A stretch of 64,000 nt of DNA, from contig NC_133161.1 of the NCBI RefSeq assembly GCF_040802235.1, positions 17,935,001 through 17,999,000 on the forward strand, in the 5' to 3' direction. This stretch comes from Manis javanica. Taxonomy: Eukaryota > Chordata > Mammalia > Pholidota > Manidae. Below are positions 46,401-59,747 of the stretch, one piece after another. The notes beneath the pieces are model-generated. The model saw only the letters and a program-made list of their open reading frames with translations, searched no databases and was not told the DNA's origin. The translations under genes and the position numbers were made by a program. Position 1 is the first letter of the stretch. Every line of letters begins with the position of its first letter.

Positions 46401-46949
46401 TAAATACATAAAGTCCCTTAAGTCAGCAGTTTCTGCTACATGCAGTCAACAGTACCCTAATAAACCTCTTGGTGCCAGAGGATCAAGATCTGGCTCACCT
46501 GAATCGCCTCTCTCCTCTTCCTAGTATTTTACTATTTTAGTGTAAAAATGCTGTTCTTTACAATTTAAATAAACTCCCTGACACACTACTTTTACCTCCA
46601 GTCATCTGCCCACTTTTTGTGAAGGATTTAGCGACCCTTTTAGAAATCTTTCTTCCTCCCTCTATTGTCCAGGTACTTCTCTCCGTTTTTCCTCAGCCTC
46701 ATTTTTGCTTTGGCCTGTGCTGTCCTGCAAACTCCATCGAGTTTTTCAGGCTTTACAAGATGAGGCGTGAAAAACAACAAAAAGCATTGATGCGACTGTG
46801 TGCTCCGTCCGGTGCTGGCCCAGTGCTGGGGAATGGTGGCTTTTCTTTCTCCATCAGCCGGTCCGACCGGCGGGCTTCTCAAACGGGATGCTTCTGGGAG
46901 TTTGCTTTGTATTTGGACCATGAATTTCTTATACTTTTTTTTTTCCTGA
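46401..46949. other. Unassigned intronic sequence
   Basis: No gene. The 114-residue plus frame at 46619-46963 has no family resemblance. Confidence 0.4.
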
Positions 46950-48290
46950 AAATTTCTGGTTGACTTTTTTGCATTGTTTGTATTGATCCTACCTTAAGTT
47001 GTTTTAAACTTCTTAATCTTACTATCCATTTTCTGGACTCTTTTACCTCCCAGAGACCTTATCCTGAGGGTGTTGTATCCTGTTCCTCCAGCTGGGACTG
47101 GCTCTTCTCTGAGCCTGCTTCCTGGCTGGCCTTTAATTGTTTTCCTGAGTGGGATCAAACATCTTTTGGACACTATTTGTTCTAATTTTTTGGTTTATTT
47201 ACTTGCTTTGCTCAAATACATCCTCAACTAGTTCTCTTGGAAGAAGAGCTAAACTCTCAGAATCTTATAAATCTGAAAATGTCTTTATCTTGCCCTCGGA
47301 ATTAGCGGATACACTCTTTGGATACATGATTCTGGGTTGGAATCATTCTTCCTCAGAGCTGAGAGGACAGCGCCACATTATTTCCTAGCACTCAGTGCTA
47401 TTGATCACAAGTCTGACACCTGCTGACCTTTTCTTCTCTCTCTCTCTCTCTGAAGCTTTTAGTAACTTTACTTTCAGCACTCTGATAATTCATGAGTCTG
47501 TGTTCAGGTGAGGCTGTTTCTTTCATGCACTGCATGGGGCACCCAGCAGACCCCAGCCACTAGGATGACGTGTGCCCTTCCTCAGCTTTAGAAAAGCATT
47601 TCCACGGGTTCTGCATTCCCTTCCCCTTCATCTTCTGGTGTCTTCCTGGGACTCCAATTAGTTGGCTGCCAGGTCTTTAAGTCCAGGTAGGTTCATGTCC
47701 CTAAGACACCTGTTCTCTCAGTGGGACAGACTTCTGCTTGGAGGGTGCAGAGAGGGTGAGGAGGTGGGGATGCCAACTGTCAGGCTTTTTTCAATATCAC
47801 AATGAAGAGGGTCCAACATCCATATACCAGATGCTTCGACTTTCCTTCAATATTTCCTAAGAAGGCTCTTTCAGGAATAAATTCTGGGTGCCAACATTTT
47901 GAAGGGGGCAATAAAACAGTGTGTATACTTTCGCGTATAGACAATTTTCATGAATCCCTGTTTTCAGTTTCTGTTGGCACTCCTGCGATCCTGTAAGTGT
48001 TGATTATGAGCCTGGAACTTCTCCACAGCACTCACTGTATATTCCAGCCTGAGGTTTTTCCCACCTAAACTGTGTCTCATCTTCCTCCCATTTTTCAGAA
48101 ATCTGTTGACATCTTTTGTTCATTGGTACATCCCTCCCTCCTCTTTTAGTGGTAGAGTTATTGCTTTTTGTTTCCTAGCGGAGTCTGTCATCTTGAACCC
48201 TACATATTACTTCAACCTCACAAGCTTTGTTACAAATATTGGCGTAGATGCAGAACATTTTAAAACAACTTTTAATGTAGGGCATTGAAA
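46950..48290 (-). repeat. Possible very old LINE-derived sequence
   Basis: 'aaatctgaaaatgtctttat', 'ggatacatgattctgggttg' and 'cttcctgggactccaattag' occur in an order I associate with inverted old L1-type sequence. The match is loose. A (CT)n tract lies at 47434-47451. Confidence 0.3.
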
Positions 48291-49822
48291 CTGAATGTAT
48301 GGTTGGGCAGGAGCACAGGATGGCTTATTCTGGGTAGCTAAGCAGGCACACAGTGAGGAGAAGCTGCTGAAGCTGTCCACTGTGTGTGGACAGAATAGTT
48401 TTCAAGTTGCTTTCATTTCCAGGAACAAATAAAGAAGAGAGATGCTGGGCTCAAATGTGTTGACTCTTAAAAGGGCAGGTTTCCTTGAATCCCAGGTCCA
48501 GTCTCACGGAGAGGCCCAGCTGCTTCCAAGGTAACAAGGTGCCTATTGCCCTCCCTTCACCAGCAAAGCCACCCAGGGCTGGGCTGGTCCCAGCTGCTGT
48601 CATTGCTGTGAGGGTGGTAATGAGCAGTGGCAGTGAAGGGTGTCAGATGGCTCTGGGCTTGGGGTGGCGAAGAGCTTCTGCACCTTGATGTGGCATGGAG
48701 AGGTGTCAATCAGTCCCATTAGTGGCAGGAAGACAGTGATGGGGGGACAGCTTGTCTGTGATGGTGATGACAGCAGTAACAGTGAGAACAGGCTGGCAGC
48801 TGCCACAGACACCAGAGCAGCAGCCGGTGGACAGTGACAGCAGCTACAACTGCAGGAGAAAGTGGTGACAGACTTAGGGTAACACACACCTAACACTTTA
48901 ATGTGATGTATTGAAAATCGCTTTCAATAGAGTTGCTTGCTAGGTAATGTGGTTATAAGAAAAGACTTCAATGTGCTTAAAGACACCTATGACAAGGAGC
49001 CTCTTTCTAACACCAAGGTCAGAGGACCTTATAAAAGGCCTATGTCTCCATCTCTGTAACACTGATTCAGAATTTCAGCTTGCAAGGGGCCCGTTTGTTT
49101 CTTAAAAAGGCTAGAATTTCTAGAAGGGTTGCACTCCTTGTTGTCATCAGGTGGCAATAAAGAGTCATAATTTATAATCCCAGATAGTTTGGGTTACTAT
49201 GGAGATCAAACATTTAGTATTTCAAATCATGACTTTGTTAACTACACTCACTGCCTGCTTATTAAAACAATCTGAACTAAGAGATTCAGTAACAAATGAA
49301 AACTTAGAAAAGAAAAATCTTCATGGCAAGTACAAAACAAAAGAATTTCCTTATAATTTCTTTAGCTGTTCTTAACTTAATGCATCTATAATGGAGTCTT
49401 AGATTCATTTGTATCAGGTTTCTTTCTCTTCATTAGATGCATCTATTTTAACTTTGAAATAGCCATTTCCTCAGTAGCTTACTGCATCTTAGATCCTTTT
49501 CTCTAATAAGAAATTCTTCCTCCAGCTGGGATAGAAGTGTGTGTGAGATTTTGAACTAATAATACCTGCCCCTACCCTCCCAACTGGAATCATTCTTTCT
49601 CTAGCTGGAAGTTCTTTAGTCCTAATTAGCTCCAAAATCAACTCTTAATAATAATTTAAAAAATCACCAGGACTACTAAAAGCATTCCCTTACTTCCAGA
49701 GGCAGCGTGACAAACTTTTTGTGTTTTACCTCAATTATAGAAAGTATTTCCCTTTTGCAGTGAGAAAGAGTGGGGGAAGCTCCCTGCCATTCTCTACCAC
49801 TATTTTTGATTTTTGTTGTTAA
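48291..49822. other. Unassigned intronic sequence
   Basis: No gene. Positions 48600-48860 are rich in GTGATGG and CAGCAG motifs, giving low-complexity frames on both strands. Confidence 0.4.
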
Positions 49823-50380
49823 GTTTTTTTTTCTAAATATCTTTATTGAGATGATTCACAGACCATATAACTCACCCACTTAAAGTGTACAATGCAATGG
49901 CTTTTAGTATCTTTATAGACATGCACATCCATCACCACAATTCCAGGACTATTTTCATCACCTTGAGAAGAATCCCTGTACCCTTCAGCGATTGCAGCCC
50001 TGTCCACCCTGCTCCCCACCCAGCCCTAGGCAGCCACTGATCCAGTCTCTGTCTCTATAGATTTCCCTATTCTGGATTTTCATGTGAATGGAATCATATA
50101 GTAGATGATCCTTTGTGACAGGCATTTTTTCATTTAGCATAATGTTTTCAAGGCTCATTCATATTGTCGCATATATCGGTACATCCATCTTTTATGGCCA
50201 AATAACAATCCATTTTATGGATATACCGCCTTTGCTTCTACATTCATCCAATGACGGACATATGGGTTGCTTCCACCTTTTGGTTATTACGAATAATGCT
50301 GCTACAAACATTGGCATACAAGTTCCTGTGCAGACATATGCCTTCATTTGTCTTGTGTATATACCTAGGAGTGAATCTTA
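49823..50380 (-). mobile_element. Old L1 (L1M-type) 3' fragment
   Basis: 'ctttattgagatgattcaca', a 'cacttaaagtgtacaatgca' block, 'ccatcaccacaattccagga' and the ORF2-derived segment to 'tatacctaggagtgaatc' are inverted L1M landmarks in order. Confidence 0.82.
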
Positions 50381-52526
50381 GGAGGTTTTAACATCTTCTC
50401 TTAATCCTCTCCCTCTTAACTCTTATCCCATTGTATTGCTCACATTACTGAGCCCACTCTGCTGCTCTGTGTGTAAGTCGGAACTGATTCTTCTCCTGGG
50501 AAGCTCCAGGACTGGTTCGCTCTCACAAATGTCCAATCACTATTTGATGTCTGAATGAATGGCCCCTTGCCACTTTGCTGTAAACACTCTGAGCAACTGA
50601 CTTCTTTAGGAAATGCTTCAGATATTGAAACAGTTTAAATTACATGCTTTTGGGCTTGTACATAGCTCTACTTATTAAGGAAATCAGTGGTAAGAAGCTT
50701 CCAAAGGTAGATGGTTTCAAAGATGTGCAAGAGCCTGAGTATACAGCTTTAAAAGGACCGCCAAGTGCTGAAGAGAGACAGAGGCTTAATGTACAATGAA
50801 TGAGAGAGACAATAGTCCACAGAGTTTGGATAAAGAGGATAATGTCATCCTGCAACATGAGAAAACCACCCAGGTAGGCTTCCCATGCTCGAGAGTGCGG
50901 CTTCCCCTGTTCCCTCCCAGCTGCTCAGAAAGACCCCTTTGGGGTCTAAGGGTCGTCTCCCGAACACTTGCTAGACGTGGGTATGCAGCTGAGAATGTTC
51001 TCCCTAAGCAGACAGCAGGTGTCTAAATTACACTAGATTCCTCTCAGGGAGGAAAAAGGAATTCTACGGTTTTGTGTTAAGTGACCCTAACACCAAACCT
51101 TAGCTCTTCTCCCAATTTGTCAAAGACACATAGATTCTTCCTGTATCCCTGGCACTTTCAGGGCACTTCTTGGCATTACTATCACTGACTCTCAGGCTCA
51201 GGAAAGGAGCCCATATATCCAGCTGAAAAATCTGCATTGGACCTAGAAGACCAGCACCAGAGTCAACACTTAACTCAGCAGCGATGATGTTCGACTTCCA
51301 AGCCTGGGCACCAGCGCTGTGCTCCCCGGCACGGGAGTCCGGCCGCCCGCCTGCCTTACTGGGGCTGACCTATGAGCTCGAGGTTCCTCTGCTGACCACT
51401 TGACCTTCTGCTCTCTGTGAGCAGGAGAAACCTCCCCCTACAGTATCTTCCTCTCACATAATCAATCATAATGCTTATATTTTGTTTTGACTTGGAATTT
51501 TGTAGAATCTCGATAGTAATTAATTGTGATATTCATAACTAAGAGAAAACATGGCAGTATCAATATCAAGAAAAAAAGTAATAATCTTTCTGCATTTACT
51601 TAATAACAGAAACATGAGTATGTGGAGATAGGGAACAGAAGTCATAATTGCCATCACACAGTAATTTCTGTTTATAAAGAAGTGTCCAGCAGCAATATTA
51701 TTCTAGTCTTAGAGAAGGCAAACATTACGGGGAGTGGGTGAACAGGACACTGCTAGGGTTGTATCAGAAAGTGGGAGGGTGAGTTCAAAGCACAGGACGT
51801 GCTTCTTCTTCTCAGGTCACCCATCAACTGCCCCAGGGTGTCACTGTTTCCCATGGTAACAAGACCATGTGAGAGCTTTTGACATCAACCTGCAGGAGGC
51901 GTCAAGAACTCTGGGAGCCCTAAGCAAGGAGTTAGGACATCCGGGGTCTAGTCCTATCTGGATCCTTCACTGCTAGAGGAAGGGGTCAGATGACACCATC
52001 TCAAAGTCCTTTCAAGGGAATCCTTCTTAGGTTTCCGGGAAGACAATATGGTCCAAGCCATCTGAGAACCAATCAGGACTCTTCTCACCAAATTCTAAAC
52101 TCATTTCGACCTTTTACTGATTTCTCCTCTCACCAAGCTCGTGAAAACTAGTCAGTTTAGCGAGCTCAGTTTTTTGCTACTTCTCCTCTTTCGCTGTCTT
52201 TCACACAGAGACAGGGAGCTGGGCATGCTTTCCTCTCCTCCTCAGCACAGCAGAGAGAAGCTAAATTAATTCACATTCAGGAAATCTTCCCTTCAGAGGA
52301 TTGTAAATACAGAAATGCAGATTACTATTATTTCTGGTAATTTCAGCACCTATTGTTCATCAAAGTGACAGAGGACAGCAAATGAATATATGCCTTAAAA
52401 GGCTTTTGTTTTTCTTTGATAGCAATCATCTTGGACATCTTATTTTTTCATGAGACCCTTAAATACTTAAAACATCCACTTGTCAAATTGCAGGTTAAAA
52501 AAATTCTCCCTTGGAACCAACCAAGT

Positions 52527-52532
<6 letters not shown>
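50381..52532. other. Unassigned intronic sequence
   Basis: No gene or confident repeat. Positions 52260-52460 are AT-rich and repeat-free. Confidence 0.4.

Positions 52533-52564
<32 letters not shown>
52533..52564. repeat. (CA)n microsatellite, 32 bp
   Basis: An uninterrupted alternating AC tract. Confidence 0.97.
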
Positions 52565-52565
<1 letters not shown>

Positions 52566-52719
52566 ACACTACAGCAAAAAAGCTCTCAGTTTTCTTAAAA
52601 CCTTTAAGCAGAGCAGCAACCAAAAATTATACTTCATAAACTTACCCCTTTTTAATACTTTCTGGCTCATAAAGTAGTACCTTTCCTTGGTCTGCAACAT
52701 CCTTCTTTCTTCTAAATCT

Positions 52720-53000
52720 CACTCTTTCAAAGTACAGCTCAAAACCTGCCTCTTCTACATTTTTCTTTAATTAGTTCAGTCCAGTCTGAATAATGCCCCA
52801 GTAGCACTTCTTTCTAACTCTTTCCATAAAGAAATTTTTTAAAGTCTATCTTCTTTGGTGTATAATAAACTCAGTACTTCACTGTCTGTGCCACTCACTC
52901 ACTACTGAAATTTTATTCATTCAGCAAGCTGCTAACTGCGCATAGTAGTTACCTCTTATTTTTGTATATCCAGCATCATCTCCCTTCTTTTGTAATAGAA
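52720..53000 (+). repeat. Possible L2 fragment
   Basis: 'aagtacagctcaaaacctgc' and the C/T-rich continuation resemble L2, with no long match. Confidence 0.33.
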
Positions 53001-53599
53001 CCTTTCCTTTTCTCTGGAATGAAAGTGAAGTTCAATGAAGTCCAGGTTTGAACTATCTGCCCTTCACAATAGGTGGGGATACATGATCTGGATTCTTCAG
53101 TGACAATGCTCCACTCTTCTGGGCCACAGAAGCTGGCTAGGAGATGGACAGGGCCCATTAGAGTCCCGATAGGAGATTTTCTACATGGATTTGAGAAGAC
53201 AGAGGGTCTCTTTTCCCCCAAGATTTCCAGCTATGAGTATGACAGTTTCGTGTTCTATTTTGCCACATGGGGAGACAGGCTATATAATAATAAAGCCAAG
53301 AAGATGCAAACAGAAGCGAGAGTTTGATAAAAACAAGAAAAAGCAGAAAACAAAACCAAAAAAAGATTGTGTCTTACTGATATGGTTTAAATCTTAGGAC
53401 AAAACCAAGTCTAAAAGCAATCACCCCTTGAATATCCCAGGTTCACGATTCAAAAAATTCTTTTTTGGCTTAAGCTAGTTTGGGTTGGTTTCTGCTCCCT
53501 GCAACTGAAAGAATCCTCACAAATACATTGACTGTCCACTGTACCAGGCACTGAGCATTTATCTAATCTAGGCCTCAAGTCTGGTAGTGGCAGCTGACC

Positions 53600-54096
53600 T
53601 CCTAAGATAAACGCCGATGAAGCGTACTTTGTGTAGTCTCCTCCTGCACCAAACCTGGGCTGGCCTAGTGACTTGCTTTAACTAAGCAGAATGTGGCAGA
53701 AGTGATACCGTGCCTGCCTGGGTCTAGGCCTTAAAAAGGCCTGGCAACTTCTACTTCCATGCTTTTGGGAGCCCTAGGTCACCATGGAAGAGATGTATCT
53801 ACCTGATAGAGAAACAATATGGAAAAACTATGTGGAAGGGAGAATCTCTGCAGAGATAGAGAGGGACCCAGCATCCCAGCTGAGCCCAGCTATCCCCCAG
53901 ACATATAAGGCAAGCCATCTTGGGTGTTCCAGCCCCAGTTACCATCAGATTACTGACAAGCGAGAGACCCCCAAGGCAGTAGAAGAGCTGTTCAGCTGAG
54001 CCCCAGTCAGTCTGCTAACTCCAGAAAACTAATATAGTGGTGGCTGGTTTTGGTACTAAGTTTTGGGATGATTTATTACGTAGCAATAGATAATGG
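53600..54096 (+). mobile_element. MaLR-type LTR, most of its length
   Basis: 'ctggcctagtgacttgcttt', 'gcagaatgtggcagaagtga', 'taagttttgggatgatttat' and 'tacgtagcaatagataatgg' follow the consensus order of an MLT1-type LTR. The 71-residue frame inside is chance. Confidence 0.72.
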
Positions 54097-55555
54097 AAGT
54101 GGAAGTGTATAGATGTAGTAATTAAGTTTTCCCAGCAATGGGGAGCCGAGCTTGAGGGTATGTAATCCAGCCAATCTTGCTTTATTTAAAAAAAATAATA
54201 AAATTTTTGAGAGATATTTCAGTGTTCTACATAACTGACCAAGACAAAAAGATGCATAACTTCATACCAAAACTTTGAGTGATGAATAATCGTCAGAGTT
54301 TAAATCCAAACTTAAATAGTAAATGAGTAAAACTGTCAGGCTCCAAGCTTTGCTGAGGATTGACAGAATTAAAAGGTAAAATGTACTAGATTCACTAGAT
54401 TTTACTACCTATGTGTGAAACAGCCAAGGTTCTAAGATGCAGAGCAGGAATTACTGAAAGGATGCGGGGTAACCGATAGATGAGGCAGGAACACTGGAGA
54501 GTCAGATGCGGAAAGTGAGCAGGAATAACCCAGCTAGGAATAACCTAGCTAATGGCAGCTGGCACTACGGCCCAAACTGGCCCAGAATCACTCTTTAAGG
54601 ACAGTCTCATGAAGCTAGCATGGTGGCGGCCACTGAACCCAGAGCACCATGTCTTGCGCTGCTGCCAGCCGAGCGGGCATTGGCTCACCACGGCCATCAC
54701 CACCCCCTCTGCTAACTGAAGCTGTCACTGCCGCCTCACCTGATGGTCCGCCAGCCCTGTTCTCAGAAGTCCTGAGCTCCCCGATCAGTCTGGGGTGGGT
54801 GTATCTGACAGGTCTGGCCTAGGTGGGTCGCCATACAGCAAGCAAGGCGTGCTCTGCCTCCCTCCAAAATCCAGCCTGTGGGACATTCCCTAAACACAGT
54901 CATTTAGAAGCTAGGGGGTCAAAAAAGGACAAACATGAATCATATATAACTGTTTCTGTTTTTCTTATAAAATGACTGTGTTTTTCTATTGATAGAACAA
55001 AAAGACATAGCTTCTTGTTTTTCCCTCCTTTCTGGACATTTTAAATACATTCAGAAAAAAAAAGCAGCTTCTTCTTCAAAGCTATCTGAAAACAATTTCA
55101 TCAGTCACTGTATTACTGCCACAGGTAGGTGTTCTATTGATACTCTGGGAATTAAGGTTTGCCCACGGCAGTGACTCCACTCTCTCTGCGCTGCCTGCCC
55201 CAGCCTTCCTCCCTGACCCGGACGCCCTGCAATGCTGCCACCATGCCAAGTCTCTCAGAGGTCCTCCACCCCTTCTTATCTCCGTCAGGACCAGTAATAA
55301 CTATGACCATTCCTTGAAGAGGCCTCAAGTGCTCTGCTAAAATCCTCTCTCATAATCTGTTTGGTTTTCTTTTGTTTATCCCTGTAGGCCTACAAAATAT
55401 CTCCTTTCAATTTCTCTCAGGAAAGATAAAAAATTGTTACCCCTCCTTGAAGCCCTTTCAACTAGGAACGCTCTGTCATCACCGTTTAATAGAGTCCATA
55501 AAATCACTGAGGCCGTGGAATGTCTTCTTGAAATACTACTGCATTATACTGTCAT
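54097..55555. other. Unassigned intronic sequence
   Basis: No gene. Positions 54600-54800 are locally GC- and CpG-richer than the surroundings but lack promoter or exon structure. A 15-bp direct repeat, AGGAATAACCYAGCT, occurs twice head-to-tail at 54521-54550. Confidence 0.4.
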
Positions 55556-55559
55556 GAGC

Positions 55560-55800
55560 TGTACAGCACAATAGCTAAAATGCAGATAGACCTGGCTTTG
55601 AATCATGATTCTGTCATTTGCTCGTTGTGTAGGCCTTGGGTTACTTAATCTTTCAGAAACTCAATTTTCTCATTTGTAAAATGAAAATGCTAATAACTCA
55701 GCATACTAGGTCAGTCCAAGGATCAAATGAGATAATGTGTGTAAGTCACATAAGTAGAGTGCCTTACATGAAGAATATACTCATACATGTACACATACTC
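55560..55800 (+). repeat. MIR SINE, near full length
   Basis: 'gacctggctttgaatcatga', 'ttctcatttgtaaaatgaaa' and 'caaatgagataatgtgtgta' follow MIR order. Confidence 0.8.
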
Positions 55801-56017
55801 ATAATTTTAGTAATAATATTAATAATAAAAATACCTACTTTAAGCAATTTTGTTGTTATTACCCAGTCTTATTTATATGTGTGAAAATGAGATGCTACGA
55901 CAGAACTATAGTGATATAAAAACTCCATGATGAAGCATGAAAAGAAAATGAGGGGTTACAGTTAATCAGATATTCTGGTTTACACTGAGCTATCATATTA
56001 TTGAGTCATCAGGTTTT

Positions 56018-56031
56018 AAAAACCAGAATAC
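56018..56031. repeat. Target-site duplication of the L1 at 56032-57590, left copy
   Basis: AAAAACCAGAATAC, identical to 57586-57599. The insertion point reads TTTT/AAAA, the preferred L1 endonuclease target. Confidence 0.95.
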
Positions 56032-57590
56032 AGGGGGGATTATGCTCCCCAACTTCAAGCTCTACTACTACTACAAAGCCACAGTAATCAAGACAATTTG
56101 GTACTGGCACAACAACAGAACAATAGACCAATGGAACAGACTAGAGAGCCCAGATATAAACCCAACCACATATGGTCAATTAATATACAATAAAGGAGCT
56201 ATGGACATAAAATGGGGAAATGACAGCCTCTTCAACAACCAGACAGCTACATGCAAGAGAATGAGACTGGATTATTTTTTAACCCCATACTCAAAAGTAA
56301 ACTAGAAATGGATCAAAGACCTGAATGTAAGTCATGAAACCATAAAACTCTTAGAAGAAAACATAGGCAAAAATCTCATGAATATAAACATGAGCAACTT
56401 CTTCCTGAATGCATCTCCTCGAGCAAGGGAAACAAAAGCAAAAATGAACACATGGTACTACATCAAACTAAAAAGCTTCTGTACAGCAAAGGACACCATC
56501 AGCAGAACAAAAAGGCATCCTACATATGGGAGAATATATTTGTAAACAACATGTCTGACAAGGGGTTAACATCAAAGATATACAGAGAACTCACATGCCT
56601 CAACAACCAAAAAGCAAATAGCCTGATTAAAAAATGGGCAAAGGATATGAAGAGACAGTTCTCCAAAGAAGAAATTCAGGTGGACAACAGACACATGAAA
56701 AGATGCTCCATGTCACTAATCATCAGGGAAATTTAAAACCACAATGAGGTATCACCTCACACCAGTAAGGATGGCCAGCATTGAAAAGACTAAGAACAAC
56801 AAATGCTGGCGAGGATGCGGAGAAAGGGGAACCCTCCTACACTGCTGGTGGGAATGTTACGTAGTTCAACCATTGTAGAAAGCAATATGGAGGTTCCTCA
56901 AAAACTAAAAACAGAAATACTGTTTGACCCGGGAATCCCACTCCTTGGAATTTACCCAAAGAATATAAGTTCTCAGATTCAAAAAGACATATGCACCCTT
57001 ATGTTTACTGCAGCGCTATTTACAATAGCCAAGATATGGAAGCAACCTTAATGTCCATCAGTAGATGAATGGATAAAGAAGAGGTGGTACATATACACAT
57101 TGGAATACTATTCAGCCATAAGAAAGAAACAAATCCTACCATTTGCAACAACATGGATGGAGCTGGAGGATATTATGCTCAGTGAAATAAGCCAGGTGGA
57201 GAAAGGCAGGTGTCAAATGATTTCCCTCATTTGTGGAGTATAACAACGAAGGAAAACTGAAGGAACAAAACAGCAGTAGACTCATAGACTCCAGGAAGGG
57301 ACTAGTGGTTACCAAAGTGGAGGGGTGGGGGAGGGTGGGTGTGGAGGGAGGGAGAAGGGGATTGAGGGGTATTATGTTTAGTACATATGGTGTTGGGGGG
57401 TGGTCACAGGGAAGACAGTGTAGCACAGAGAAGGCAAATAGTGAATCTGGCATCTTACTACATTCATGGACAGTGACTGCATTGGGGTATGGGTGGGGAC
57501 TTGATAATATGGGTAAGTGTAGTAACCACATTGGTTTTTCATGCAAAACCTTCATAAGAGTGTATATCAATCATACCTTAATAAAAAAAA
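56032..57590 (+). mobile_element. 5'-truncated L1, young subfamily, with perfect target-site duplication
   Basis: This is about 1.56 kb covering the ORF2 region past the reverse transcriptase core, the 3' UTR and a short A tail. Peptide blocks in three broken frames are typical of L1 ORF2 (for example '[20 protein letters not shown]' near 56055-56115 and a zinc-knuckle-proximal block near 56452-56736). A short deletion near 56731 and several stops inactivate it. It is close to the copies at 16560 and 4752, so it belongs to the most recently active family here. A 14-bp identical duplication flanks it. The A tail partly overlaps the right duplication. Confidence 0.97.
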
Positions 57591-57599
57591 CCAGAATAC
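57586..57599. repeat. Target-site duplication of the L1 at 56032-57590, right copy
   Basis: Identical to 56018-56031. Its leading A residues merge with the L1 A tail. Confidence 0.95.
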
Positions 57600-58128
57600 T
57601 GTAAAATACACATTAATGCTAAAACTATACTAAATGCAGTAGTATTCTTTGATGATGGACAGGATCTTCCAGTCTTTGGGGCAAACATCATGAACCCCAA
57701 TTGTCATTGCTATGAAGAGCACAGAACTCCCAGTTAGCAGGATTTTCCACACAGAAGAGTTATTGACAACCAATTCTTACTGTTTTCCTATTTGGGTTTA
57801 AATATAACTAATAGTTCAAAGAAAGATGAACCCTGGAAAGGGAAAAACAAACGTATTATTCTAAGAGAAGGATAGCTTGATCTAGGAGACTAAGCAAACC
57901 TTTGAAGTTAGGTCTTAGAATGGCTCACTGATCAGGAATGGATATGACAGATTAGACAGAATAGAAAAACTTACTATTACTATAAATTATCTGCATTAAA
58001 AAGAAATGTGGCATTAGCCTTAGCGCCAACAGCAGGACACCTATCTGTGATACTATGTCACACTGGCCAGTATATAGTCCTGCTTTGTATCTGCTTGGGT
58101 GAGGAAGCCTTTTAAGATAGTTCCCCAA
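57600..58128. other. Unassigned intronic sequence
   Basis: No gene or confident repeat recognised. Confidence 0.4.
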
Positions 58129-58275
58129 AAATCTTACTATACTGATGGACAGAGACTGCAATGCGGCATGGGCGGGGGGGGAGGGGACTCGATAATAAGG
58201 GTGAATGTAGTAACCACATTGTTTTTCTTCTGAAACCTTCATAAGAGTGTATATCAATGATACCTTTATTAAAAA
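58129..58275 (+). mobile_element. Very short L1 3' UTR copy, young subfamily
   Basis: Only the last 150 or so bases of the same 3' UTR are present: 'ctgatggacagagactgca', 'gtgaatgtagtaaccacatt' and 'cttcataagagtgtatatca', then an A-rich tail. It is severely 5'-truncated and has a G-run at about 58173-58180. Confidence 0.9.
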
Positions 58276-58439
58276 AAGGAATAAAAATAAGATGGCTGCC
58301 AAAAAGAAGTACCTCTCTGCTTTGCAGGTAAGCTGACCCAGGGGCTGGTATTATCCAAGCAGATTGGAACAGGCCCCACTGCAAGAAACAGACCCCAGAA
58401 AAGGAGCTGCATGTTTTATTGGAAAACTGCACATAACTT

Positions 58440-59110
58440 TATTTGTTTCTGTTTTTTAATTTAAAAAACGGAAAAGAGCGGAAGCTCTTTGGCTCCAGGG
58501 CCCATAATCTACACACATGCCATTGGTGAGAAGGAACCTCAAAATGCCTGAGAGCACACTCTTTCCCTTGGCACAACAAACAGTAAATATTTAAGGCTCA
58601 TTAGAGGAACTGGCAAATAGCTGCTAGCCAATAGCTACAAAACTTAACTAAGGCAATCAGTTTCCCCAGCAGACACGCTTCTCCTGTTCAAATGTTAGTT
58701 ATGTCATTATGATTTCAATACTTTCATCCCTGGGGAGCTAGGAAACCAGGAAATTAAAAAAAAAAAAAAGCAAAATTTCTGAAAACTGAAAAATAAAAAA
58801 TTTCCTACACTGTATAATTAAAGTTAACAAAAGAAGCAGACTCACTGCCACATACATGGAGCCGAGAAAAGCTGCAACTTCAAATGACTGATTTATCACA
58901 GCAAGTAATTACTTCATGTTTTTCACAAACATTTGAAACCTATTATTACTTTCACAGCGGCACACATCAACAGCAGAAGACTGTCACCTAAGGGAGAAAT
59001 GGGGAACTGGGCTGTAATTAATTTCTGGTCGAATATATCATGAAGCCTTTAATGTTGTCAATAAAATGTTCTAGCCACTAAAAATCCACAACCTCTCCCT
59101 CCCTCCTCTG
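58440..59110. other. Repeat-free stretch, candidate conserved non-coding element
   Basis: No repeat family recognised apart from a 14-base A-run near 58756. Positions 58840-59080 carry AAGTAATTACTTCA and GCTGTAATTAATTTC, homeodomain-type cores. No exon-like frame. Confidence 0.3.
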
Positions 59111-59723
59111 TCCCCAGTACCCTGAAATGTTTCATCAGCATCTTTGTGAAAGAGATTGCCAGGGGAGCATGAGATGCCATGTTAATGCCTGCTGCAGAGT
59201 TGAGCCCATTGATCCCCTCCTTCCCCTGACCGGTATCAAGAGAGAGAAGCCAATCTGGGGCTGGCCTCTCCTACCAGCTTTGTTTTTTTCCTCATCTGAC
59301 TCCATCGCCAACTGAGAAAAATGGAACGTGTGCAGTTCTGTGAAGGAATTTAAACATGCAGATGCTGGGCAATGGAAATCATTACAGCAGCCACCAAATT
59401 CTGTATCTTTAAAGGTTAGAACACAATGATTAAGAATGCCTCCAGGAGAAAGTGAAATGGCTGATCTGAATAAAACCTTTCCATCAATCGGAAAACCACA
59501 GCACAGCAAAGGAAATGAAGAACTACAGCAGATGTGACATTTATATTTTTCAGCACCTACATGTTTATTTTTTGAGTCATTGTTTAGAGCCTTATAAGAA
59601 CTTTATAGGTCATGCAAAAGCACTACCAGCTTCTATCTTTGTCTTACTCTTCAGTATGTGTGCTGAGCAAATGCTACAACCACAGTATTGACTATGGAAA
59701 GAAACCAGCCTGTTAACGTTTTC

Positions 59724-59747
59724 TTCATTCATTCATTCATTCATTCA
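59724..59747. repeat. (TTCA)n microsatellite
   Basis: Six TTCA units in a row. Confidence 0.95.

Noticed and set aside
48600-48896. Alanine- and serine-rich minus frame over GTGATGG/CAGCAG-rich DNA
   Set aside because: Driven by simple-sequence composition, with no exon signals.
54600-54800. Local CpG-richer patch as a possible promoter
   Set aside because: Too short and too weak for a CpG island, and no TATA, initiator or adjacent exon recognised.
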